From NCBI GenBank assembly GCA_025351345.1, contig JANXWB010000008.1, forward strand, positions 62,001 through 126,000: a stretch of DNA of 64,000 nucleotides. The letters run 5' to 3'. The notes under the pieces are model-generated. The model saw only the letters and a list, made by a program, of their open reading frames with translations. It did not search any database and had not been told where the DNA came from. The DNA comes from Synechococcales cyanobacterium GL140_1_metabat_312 (GTDB taxonomy: Bacteria; Cyanobacteriota; Cyanobacteriia; Leptolyngbyales; Leptolyngbyaceae). A program made the position numbers and the translations under genes. Shown here one piece after another: positions 58,608 through 64,000 of the stretch (its first letter is position 1; every line of letters begins with the position of its first letter).

Positions 58608-58682
58608 CCTTAAGCAAACCTAAAGAAAGCACCTTCGCTCAAGCCAAAACAGTCCCATTGATTAAAGAAACAGAGAACTCTT
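58608..58682 (+). repeat. Dispersed repeat, copy A
   Basis: Shares CTTAAGC(A/G)AACCTAAAGAAAGC and the next 45 bases (through CCATTGATT(A/G)AAGAA) with copy C at 62221. It overlaps the end of the adjacent HsdR-N-like gene by 21 bases, so the repeat supplies its last codons. Confidence 0.85.
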
Positions 58683-59321
58683 AGGAAAATCGATCGCCTC
58701 GCTTGCCTCTTTCCCCATCCGCTTCAATACTTGCAACACCCCACAGAGTTCATCTCCCGACACAAACGGCGAAAACACTCGCGAAACGGCATACCATTGA
58801 TCGGCCTGCACCAACTTTACAAAGAAAATCTCATCGCCATTCGTCACAATCCCAAAACTTGACAACTCAGGCCGAGGATTTGCCATCAGGTAGGCCAACG
58901 TCTGCGGGAGTGCCGTCCACACCGACAACGCCGTCTTCTTGGACTCCAGCACCACCACCCAAAGCTGATTCAACACCACCAAAACGTCAATTCGTCCTTG
59001 CAACGATTCATCTTCATCATCCAATTCCAACTGCACCGATTCTTCCGCCCTCACCCGAAACGGCGGATCATAAAAACCAGCCACCGTCAGCAATGGCGCA
59101 ACCATTAATAAAGTCACAGTTCCTTCCAAAAGCTGTCCTTCCGATCGTTGATACAAGTATCGTCGCCGCAACTTGATGAGATCAGTCGTCTCAGAACTTG
59201 TCAGCGCTGGCAAATCCGATCGCCACTCCGGAAAAAACGCTGGATCTTCCGATCGTGTGATCCTAAATCGTCCTTCTGCTTCAGCAAGGGTTTTAATCGC
59301 TTCAGTGATCGCAATGGACAT
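58662..59321 (-). CDS. HsdR-N-like (PD-(D/E)XK) nuclease domain protein
   Basis: A 219-residue protein resembling the N-terminal nuclease domain of type I restriction subunit R. The active-site region is GRIDVLVVLNQLWVVVLESKKTALSV: Asp112, Glu126 and Lys128 of a D...ExK centre. The segment LPQTLAYLMANPRPELSSFGIVTNGDEIFFVKL follows, typical of the domain. There is no helicase part and no HsdM/HsdS neighbour, so it is a free-standing cyanobacterial form of unknown role. The C-terminal residues SSLFL fall in dispersed repeat A. Confidence 0.78.
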   Translation of the reverse strand: MSIAITEAIKTLAEAEGRFRITRSEDPAFFPEWRSDLPALTSSETTDLIKLRRRYLYQRSEGQLLEGTVTLLMVAPLLTVAGFYDPPFRVRAEESVQLELDDEDESLQGRIDVLVVLNQLWVVVLESKKTALSVWTALPQTLAYLMANPRPELSSFGIVTNGDEIFFVKLVQADQWYAVSRVFSPFVSGDELCGVLQVLKRMGKEASEAIDFPKSSLFL

Positions 59322-59407
59322 GGAAGCCTCGTAGAACTATTTCTATTCAAACTCAGTATAAACTCAAGCCACGATCGCGATCGATTATATGGGCCGCGTG
59401 CTCAGCC

Positions 59408-59491
59408 GCTCAAGCTAAAACAGTTCCATTGATTGAAGAACCAGAGGACTTTAGTAACAACCGATCGACCTTTCATCCAAAACGATCGATC
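59408..59491 (+). repeat. Dispersed repeat, copy B (5' truncated)
   Basis: Starts at GCTCAAGCTAAAACAGTTCC and matches copy C through CAAAACGATCG, lacking the first 30 bases. It lies between the HsdR-N-like gene start and the HNH gene end. Confidence 0.85.
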
Positions 59492-59523
59492 GGGTTGCTT
59501 GGGAGGGGGCGATCGGGGGTCAT

Positions 59524-59946
59524 TTATGCTGGATGATCGCCCATTATGACCAGCACTCGACGCATGTTAATAACGCCGGGACGATTGGTCTGAAGGAGCG
59601 CGATCGTGGCTCGGCCCGTCGGTGTTATGCCAAGCATTTGCGTAAAATCTTCACTCCAATCGAAATGCTCAGACCACAACATCTGACGAGGCTGAAAAAG
59701 TGGCACTTTTTGCTCTGTGATCGGATCAGGTGCTTCGGTTTTTATATATTTGCAGTTGTTGCAGGTTTGACAGGCTAAGGCGAGATTTTGGCCGATCGTC
59801 TTTCCGCCTAAACTAACGGGGTAAATATGGTCAATGACCAATGGATCGGTCGCAAATTTTGCCTGACTTTTACAATATTCGCAAACGCCTTGAGCACGAT
59901 CGAACACCATTTGTCTTAATGCGATTGAAACGTATGCGCTAGACAC
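59524..59946 (-). CDS. HNH endonuclease
   Basis: A 140-residue HNH protein of the McrA-like type. Two zinc-binding CxxC pairs are present (VCEYCKS at 22-25 and ACQTCNNC at 59-62), with the catalytic VIDHIYPVSLGGKTIGQNL segment between (DH 39-40, Asn54). The C-terminal 70 residues bind LWSEHFDWSEDF-type features shared by cyanobacterial relatives. The start is taken as GTG at 59946, which overlaps the stop of the preceding gene (GTGTCTAG). A TTG seven codons upstream is the alternative. Confidence 0.88.
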   Translation of the reverse strand: MSSAYVSIALRQMVFDRAQGVCEYCKSQAKFATDPLVIDHIYPVSLGGKTIGQNLALACQTCNNCKYIKTEAPDPITEQKVPLFQPRQMLWSEHFDWSEDFTQMLGITPTGRATIALLQTNRPGVINMRRVLVIMGDHPA

Positions 59947-60313
59947 AGGTGACAGGTTGGATTCCAAGGGTTTTCATCAGCTCAACTAAGGATGTCTGAC
60001 GCAATTGTGCTAGCGTTGCCAAAGCTTCTAAGCGTTGAGTGCCGATCGATTCAATTTGTTGACTGAGTTGAATTAAACGATCGTATTCGTCATCGGTTAA
60101 GGTCTCAGCTTCTCGTTTTACCCGAAGAACTTGATAGTTCGATCGCAAATCTGAAGGGACGGGTTGATTGATTTTTAATAGTAGTTTTGATTCTTCTTCA
60201 GGCAGGACAGTCGATTTACGTCGTGCTCGTAGTGTTGCGATTTGATGCAGAACCCGATCGAGGTCTGGCTCATTCAGCGTGTTAGCAGCGGCAATCAGTT
60301 CATCAACGCTCAT
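59939..60313 (-). CDS. Hypothetical partner of the HNH endonuclease
   Basis: A 124-residue, mostly helical, charged protein (MSVDELIAAANTLNEPDLDRVLHQIATLRARR...LSQQIESIGTQRLEALATLAQLRQTSLVELMKTLGI). It overlaps the HNH gene by eight bases, so the two are translationally coupled; I have the impression that this pair recurs in cyanobacteria. An inhibitor or immunity role is a guess from arrangement only. Confidence 0.7.
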   Translation of the reverse strand: MSVDELIAAANTLNEPDLDRVLHQIATLRARRKSTVLPEEESKLLLKINQPVPSDLRSNYQVLRVKREAETLTDDEYDRLIQLSQQIESIGTQRLEALATLAQLRQTSLVELMKTLGIQPVTCV

Positions 60314-60412
60314 CAGAGTCTTTCCTTATCATCAAGAACGCTTTTCTATTATAGCTGAGTAGCCGATCGCAATTAGTCTTTGATATTCGTCCTTAATGGT
60401 CAGACTAAGGAA

Positions 60413-60442
60413 AGGCGATCGATTCACAAAGACGATCGATCG
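60413..60442. repeat. GATTCACAA/CGATCGATCG dispersed repeat (one of several copies)
   Basis: GGCGATCGATTCACAAAGAC with CGATCGATCG. Related copies: 49902-49924, 55691-55723 and a diverged one at about 54823-54872. The 54.8 and 55.7 kb copies also share the preceding GCGATCGCA(T/C)ACATGA segment. Confidence 0.7.
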
Positions 60443-60612
60443 TTCTCTTAGTATTTGATATTTTGTCGATCGTAGCTAGTCTGTAATGGTTGCTCTCGAT
60501 GGAAAGGCTGAGAAAGGACGATCGCACTGTAATTGAGACGAGTGATAGCATAAATTGGAACTTAATTGCATTGAGAACAAGGACGATTCTTGGTAAGAGT
60601 TAGAATAAAGGA

Positions 60613-60645
60613 CAAAGACAATCTCAAAAAATAGATTGTACTTTG
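60613..60645 (-). terminator. Probable terminator of the first adhesin-E-like gene
   Basis: CAAAGACAATCT (60613-60624) pairs with AGATTGTACTTTG (60633-60645), a 12-bp stem with a one-base bulge, 40 bases after the gene's stop on the minus strand. The trailing T content is modest. Confidence 0.6.
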
Positions 60646-60684
60646 CCCTAAAAACTACGGAAATTAAACAAGGAAGCTTCCTTA

Positions 60685-61077
60685 TTACATTCTAGTTCTA
60701 CATAGAAAATTATACTCGCTCTCTCCAACAGAACCAGGTATGACCGACCTCCATCCTGATGGCTTTCGAGTCGAGAACAAAAGTTTTCCTCTAGAGTCAT
60801 AAGCTGCATGTTCTATAATGTTCGCACTTCTGTAAGAACAATTTACTCTTGTCCTAGCTGTTGAAGACGATACTCCATTAGTTTGAATTTCATATTGTGT
60901 AGTTACTGAAGCCTCAACAAATCTTCCATTTGAAGTAATTGAATTCGTATCAATAAAACTACTAAATTCACCCGACTCAGCACTTGAAACATGAACCATC
61001 TCACTTCGTGCTGGAGCTGTAAATATTAATGACAAGCCAAACAGTGTGAGAATAGAAATATTAGGAATTTTAATCAT
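60685..61077 (-). CDS. Secreted surface-adhesin E-like protein, paralogue 1
   Basis: A 130-residue exported protein. The signal peptide is MIKIPNISILTLFGLSLIF with cleavage near ARS-EM. The mature part (FSSFIDTNSITSNGRFVEASVT, NCSYRSANIIEHAAYDSRGKLLFS, PGSVGESEYNFLCR) resembles the adhesin protein E/DUF-type domain: an aspartate-rich opening, two Cys likely paired (NCSYR and FLCR), and the terminal PGS-E-Y-FLCR motif. The start is the ATG at 61077, matching its paralogue. It is about 75% identical to the gene at 61569. Confidence 0.75.
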   Translation of the reverse strand: MIKIPNISILTLFGLSLIFTAPARSEMVHVSSAESGEFSSFIDTNSITSNGRFVEASVTTQYEIQTNGVSSSTARTRVNCSYRSANIIEHAAYDSRGKLLFSTRKPSGWRSVIPGSVGESEYNFLCRTRM

Positions 61078-61568
61078 TGTCAATCAGGGAATAAATTGGA
61101 TAGACTACTTCACGTCCAGATATGGTATTTTATTTTTATTTTTATTTAGACAACACGATTTAAACTTTAAGCAAATAAGTAAGTTTGCCTGTATTTATAT
61201 AAATTTTTGATGTTAAATAAAGAATTAATGAAATTTAGCGTCAGAATCTAATGAATTAGAGAAAGAAGTCTCAGCCTAGGAAACTGATACAAAGTTGAAA
61301 CTTAGCAAGTCTCGCGAGAATGAAACAGCCCTGAAGAAATACCAGTGTCAACACAGGTGACTTGAATTTGATACTTTCCTAGCCTACCTACTTAATGAAT
61401 GCGAACCTGCTGTACAGAGAATTTAGGGTAGTGCACTTACCTAAGGAATAGAGAAACAGGGGCTAATCTAGAAGTGTGATGGGGTACTCCCAGGGCTACT
61501 GATTATTCCTCATCCTTCATACAAATGCATTACCAATCATTTCTCAGGAACGATTGATAGTACATTTA
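61078..61568. other. 491-base spacer between tandem paralogues
   Basis: Must contain the promoter of paralogue 1. No gene or known repeat. The flanks just upstream of both paralogue starts (TTAATCAGnGAATAAATTGGATA) are similar, showing that the upstream sequence was duplicated too. Confidence 0.55.
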
Positions 61569-61961
61569 TTACGTTCTAGATCTACATAAGAAATTATACT
61601 CGGCCTCTGCAACAGAGCCAGGTAAAACCGCAAACCACCCTAATGGCTTTAGCTCCGAGAACAAGAGTTTTCCTCTAGAGTCATAGGATGCGTATTCCAT
61701 ACTATTCATACTTCTGTAAGAACAATTTGCTCTTTGTCTACTTGTTGAGGACGATACTCCATTAATTGGAATGGTATTTTGACGAGTTACTGAAGCCTCA
61801 ACAAATCTTCCATTTGAAGTAATTGAATTCGTATCAATAAAACTACTAAATTCACCTGAACTAGAATTTGCGACATGAACCATCTCACTTCGTGCTGGAG
61901 TTGTAAATACTAATGACAACCCAAATATTGTGAGAATAGAGATTTTAGGAATTTTAATCAT
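61569..61961 (-). CDS. Secreted surface-adhesin E-like protein, paralogue 2
   Basis: A 130-residue paralogue of the gene at 60685. Signal peptide MIKIPKISILTIFGLSLVF; the central block SGEFSSFIDTNSITSNGRFVEASVT is identical to paralogue 1, even largely at DNA level, while NSSSGEF, NTIPINGV and FSELKPLGWFAVLPG differ. The conserved Cys pair and PGSVAEAEYNFLCR end are kept. Both genes appear functional. Confidence 0.75.
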   Translation of the reverse strand: MIKIPKISILTIFGLSLVFTTPARSEMVHVANSSSGEFSSFIDTNSITSNGRFVEASVTRQNTIPINGVSSSTSRQRANCSYRSMNSMEYASYDSRGKLLFSELKPLGWFAVLPGSVAEAEYNFLCRSRT

Positions 61962-62056
61962 TGTTAATCAGAGAATAAATTGGATAAACTGCTTTACCTT
62001 ATTTCGGAGAGCACAAGTACTTTAGAGATAAACGTATTAACCACCATCGACGTTAG

Positions 62057-62084
62057 AGAAAACATTGTCTTGACAATGTTTTCT
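62057..62084. other. 28-base hairpin with perfect 13-bp stem
   Basis: AGAAAACATTGTC (62057-62069) and GACAATGTTTTCT (62072-62084) with a two-base centre. No neighbouring T-run. It lies about 100 bases upstream of the second adhesin-like gene, so it could be an operator or part of a decayed element. Confidence 0.6.
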
Positions 62085-62150
62085 GATTGAGTATTTTGGC
62101 TTATTCCGTTTTCAGTATAATTTCTTCATGCCAGATGAGACAACTTAAAG

Positions 62151-62222
62151 CCGATCGCTTTTCTGCTGATTAGTTACGGGGTGTATGGGTTTCCAGTGGA
62201 TCAGATGGCAAGGACGATTGCC
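62151..62222 (+). pseudogene. Macrodomain gene fragment
   Basis: Bases 62151-62222 match the macrodomain gene at about 54551-54624: GATCGCTTTTC(T/C), then ATTAGTT(A/G)CGG(G/T)GTGTATGG and GTGGATCAG. About 24 codons of the ligand loop ([12 protein letters not shown]) survive in degraded form, followed directly by dispersed repeat C. The rest of the gene is gone. Confidence 0.8.
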
Positions 62223-62331
62223 CTTAAGCGAACCTAAAGAAAGCACCTTCGCTCAAGCCAAAACAGTTCCATTGATTGAAGAACCAGAGGACTTTAGTAA
62301 TAAACGATCGGTCTTTCCTTCAAAACGATCG
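62221..62331 (+). repeat. Dispersed repeat, copy C (longest)
   Basis: Begins CCCTTAAGCGAACCTAAAGA and runs through two CAAAACGATCGG-type units. It shares its 5' part with copy A and 3' part with copy B. One forward frame (LSEPKESTFAQAKTVPLIEE) is open in all three copies. Confidence 0.85.
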
Positions 62332-62608
62332 GCGTTTAGTGATGAACCAGAACCCTTTTGTTACGATCGTTGGCCAACCACCGGGAACGGGAATCATTTT
62401 TTCCTCAAGCAAGCCTAAAAAACTCCATCCGCCACACGCTTGAAAACCCAGATCAAATCCGCTACGCTAAATCTCACAGGATGCAACCAAGCATCTGGCC
62501 CCAAAAATTTGAGCACCGATGGCTAGTGCGACTAACACCAGCCAAGGGCTAAACCACACGCGCTGAACACGCCAGCGGGCGGCCTCCGGCTATGTTAACA
62601 CGCAGCCT
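62332..62608. other. Unassigned region before an orphan terminator
   Basis: No gene is supported. The sequence is more GC-rich toward its 3' end and could be decayed coding DNA or a structured RNA; I cannot decide. A small minus-strand frame (62467-62559) with one hydrophobic stretch is noted but not called. Confidence 0.4.
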
Positions 62609-62662
62609 TTGAGCCATCCCACTAACGCATCACCGTGGGGTGGCTCAAGTTTTTGGTTTTTT
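62609..62662 (+). terminator. Strong intrinsic terminator without an assigned upstream gene
   Basis: TTGAGCCATCCCAC (62609-62622) pairs with GTGGGGTGGCTCAA (62635-62648), 14 pairs with one wobble, followed by GTTTTTGGTTTTTTCC. It marks the 3' end of a + strand transcript from the unassigned region. Confidence 0.75.
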
Positions 62663-62689
62663 CCACCCTAGAAAAAACTAAAAATCACC

Positions 62690-62893
62690 ATGAACATGGC
62701 TCCTCCCGTATTCGTTCGATCGAACGCCGAACCCACACGCATTCTTCTCATCGGAACCCGCGACGGCATCCAAGAAACGATCGACCATCTCTGCGTCCTC
62801 AACTTCTGCGACCACTCAGCCTGGAGCAAAATTCAACCGCACCCCGACAGGCAAGGCGACTACCTCAGCACCATGACCAAATGGCGCATGTAG
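62690..62893 (+). CDS. Small hypothetical protein
   Basis: A 67-residue frame: FVRSNAEPTRILLIGTRDGIQETIDHLCVLNFCDHSAWSKIQPHPDRQGDYLSTMTKWRM. The beta-alpha-beta opening (ILLIGTRDGIQETIDHL) and the later W-K pattern suggest a real folded protein, similar in style to small cyanobacterial proteins of unknown role. It follows the terminator by 28 bases. No clear Shine-Dalgarno. Confidence 0.5.
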   Translation: MNMAPPVFVRSNAEPTRILLIGTRDGIQETIDHLCVLNFCDHSAWSKIQPHPDRQGDYLSTMTKWRM

Positions 62894-62937
62894 GACTTCA
62901 AAGAAATCAGGATTGAATCACATCCATTATTTGCCCT

Positions 62938-63062
62938 AGCGACTAAAGCCACGGCTACACAAACAAAGTCCGCCCTAAGCGGACTAAGACTCTATTCTTA
63001 ACCCACGAGGGTAGGTTTTGTTTGTGTAGACCGCGTTCGCGAAGCGTCTCCAACGGAGAAAT
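62938..63062. mobile_element. MITE-like cyanobacterial repeat element
   Basis: An element with inverted arms CTACACAAACAAA (62955-62967) and TTTGTTTGTGTAG (63017-63029). Inside is a GTCCGC/GCGGAC hairpin (62968-62984), and the right flank is GCGTTCGCGAAGCGTCTCCA, another motif dispersed in cyanobacterial genomes. It has no coding capacity. This matches non-autonomous palindromic elements common in filamentous and related cyanobacteria. Confidence 0.75.
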
Positions 63063-63181
63063 GCAATCGCCGGATAACTGGGTCTTAACCACCCTCTAGA
63101 CAGGTTTCATTTTCTGAAACCAGACCACCCAGACCGATCGTACCCCTCATAATTCAGACATCGTTATCCTGGCCTCTGCGT

Positions 63182-64000
63182 ATGCGAACCCCGATCGACG
63201 CTCGCCTCTATCAAATCGGCTTCCTCGCGAGTTTCCTACTTCTCGGCTTCATCACCCGTGACTGGCAGCTCCATATTGAAGTTGTCCTCACCGCGATCGC
63301 CGCCGCCCTCACCACCCAATACCTCTGCCTAAAACTAAAGAACTCAAAAAATCTCTTAGTCCCCCTTCACAATGGGGATTTAGGGGGATATTCCCAGTTC
63401 TACAGCCCAATGATCACCGCCTTAGGATTATCCGTTCTACTTCGCGTTGATCATCCATGGGCCATGGCATTCGCAGCAACGATCGCAATTATATCCAAAT
63501 TCCTCTTGCAATTCAATCAAAAACACATCTTCAATCCTGCTAACTTTGGCATTGTCTGTGCTGTTCTCTTCACGCATGAAGCCTGGGTTTCACCGGGTCA
63601 ATGGGGCGAATCCATGTGGTATGTGATCATGTTCTTAATCTGTGGTGGATTAGTACTGAAAAAAGTGGGCCGTTGGGACACCACGATCGCATTTCTTTCA
63701 TTCTATTTCGCCATGGAAGCAGTGCGTAATGTATACCTCGGCTGGACTTGGGATGTGTGGAGTCATCGCATGATGAGCGGTTCATTGATCATGTTTTCAT
63801 TTTTTATGATTACCGATCCGCGTACCATTCCCAATGCAAAACCCGCCCGAATCATTTGGACCTTTACGATCGCATTAATCACCTTTATTCTAAGAAATTA
63901 CTTTTTCATGACCACCGCTGTCTTTTTTGCATTGTTTCTAGCTGCACCACTCACCCTTCTTTTAGATTGGATTTTCAAAGACGATCGATTTGATTGGTTC
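63182..64000 (+). CDS. RnfD/NqrB-like membrane protein (3' end beyond window)
   Basis: A 273-codon open frame from the ATG at 63182 to the window edge. It has many membrane helices. KHIFNPANFGIV and MITDPRTIPNAKPARIIW are the paired signatures of the NQR2/RnfD family; in Rnf/Nqr complexes this subunit carries covalent FMN and helps drive ion transport. Cyanobacteria lack full Rnf complexes, and lone RnfD-like proteins there have no known function. Residues about 60-70 (VPLHNGDLGGY) are encoded by an in-frame copy of a dispersed repeat (63359-63390), probably a cytoplasmic or lumenal loop insertion. Confidence 0.85.
   Translation, partial: MRTPIDARLYQIGFLASFLLLGFITRDWQLHIEVVLTAIAAALTTQYLCLKLKNSKNLLVPLHNGDLGGYSQFYSPMITALGLSVLLRVDHPWAMAFAATIAIISKFLLQFNQKHIFNPANFGIVCAVLFTHEAWVSPGQWGESMWYVIMFLICGGLVLKKVGRWDTTIAFLSFYFAMEAVRNVYLGWTWDVWSHRMMSGSLIMFSFFMITDPRTIPNAKPARIIWTFTIALITFILRNYFFMTTAVFFALFLAAPLTLLLDWIFKDDRFDWF
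63359..63390. repeat. Cyanobacterial short repeat (CCCCCTAAATCCCC type), copy 2, inside the RnfD-like gene
   Basis: GTCCCCCTTCACAATGGGGA followed by TTTAGGGGGATA is the reverse complement of the repeat at 51565-51594. It is inserted in frame, without stop codons, in the RnfD-like gene. Confidence 0.85.

Larger units (their letters stand above)
60314..60684. other. 371-base intergenic region with HIP1-rich repeats
   Basis: No gene. Many CGATCG cores and one copy of the GATTCACAA...CGATCGATCG repeat (60413-60442). A hairpin for the downstream gene lies at 60613. Confidence 0.6.

Noticed and set aside
62185-62418. Open frame of 77 codons containing the macrodomain fragment and repeat C
   Set aside because: It is made of a gene remnant in the wrong context joined to a dispersed repeat; no start signal.
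62467-62559. Minus-strand 30-codon frame starting GTG with a hydrophobic stretch (PWLVLVALAIGAQIFG)
   Set aside because: Too short, no ribosome-binding site, GTG start, and lies in apparently decayed DNA; one hydrophobic run is not enough to call a gene.
1-64000. CRISPR arrays
   Set aside because: No regularly spaced 25-40 base direct repeats with unique spacers were seen; all tandem repeats found are coding LRR or Calx-beta units or short duplications.

Overview
The window is chromosomal DNA of a cyanobacterium. The octamer GCGATCGC and its CGATCG core (the HIP1 repeat of cyanobacteria) recur throughout. Several genes belong to cyanobacterial families: the division protein Ftn2/ZipN, the LysR regulator RbcR, DUF3493, DUF3370, a RemA-gmk pair and a DUF4347 giant protein. 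The genus cannot be named from this sequence alone.

Layout. 1-11 kb is housekeeping: the start of a response regulator, an AEC-type permease, ftn2, pdhA followed by a 35-residue membrane peptide, a DUF3493 protein, tRNA-Thr(CGT), a Tat/lipoprotein solute-binding protein, a TPR protein, a 2Fe-2S ferredoxin and rbcR. 11.1-16 kb is an accessory island: a MazF-type toxin pair, an LRR-Roc-COR (Roco) GTPase, a TumA/TumE-type toxin-antitoxin pair and a broken parDE locus. A copy of the Roco 5' end and promoter is duplicated on the far side of the TumAE pair. 16-24 kb holds a CobT-like gene with a DUF2232 membrane protein, then three histidine kinases, the last of which is frameshifted near its end. 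24-27 kb has DUF4870, hisF, a small membrane protein and an alpha/beta hydrolase.

27.3-38 kb holds a 3143-residue repeat protein (DUF4347, PD40-like, Calx-beta and VCBS/FG-GAP-like repeats) followed by DUF3370. 38-47.7 kb is a cell-surface polysaccharide region: GT2, a methyltransferase, a polytopic GT-C-like protein, GDP-fucose synthase, GDP-mannose dehydratase, a phosphoglycosyl transferase and a GT4, the last overlapping rqcH. 48-55.7 kb has remA, gmk, an M16 peptidase pair (one catalytic, one without the zinc motif), a macrodomain protein translationally coupled to the second peptidase, and a Uma2 protein.

55.7-64 kb is accessory: a BsuBI/PstI-type restriction-modification pair whose endonuclease stop codon lies inside an attC-like imperfect inverted repeat, a lone HsdR-N-like nuclease, an HNH nuclease pair, tandem adhesin-E-like secreted paralogues, a macrodomain gene fragment, a three-copy dispersed repeat, a MITE-like element and a truncated RnfD-like gene with a cyanobacterial short repeat inserted in frame. 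I found no CTGCAG site in a manual read of the whole window, which fits the PstI-like specificity predicted for the restriction system.

The most unusual signals are the cassette-like architecture of the restriction system together with CTGCAG absence, the Roco/toxin island with its duplicated Roco 5' end, and short repeats that supply coding sequence in two genes.
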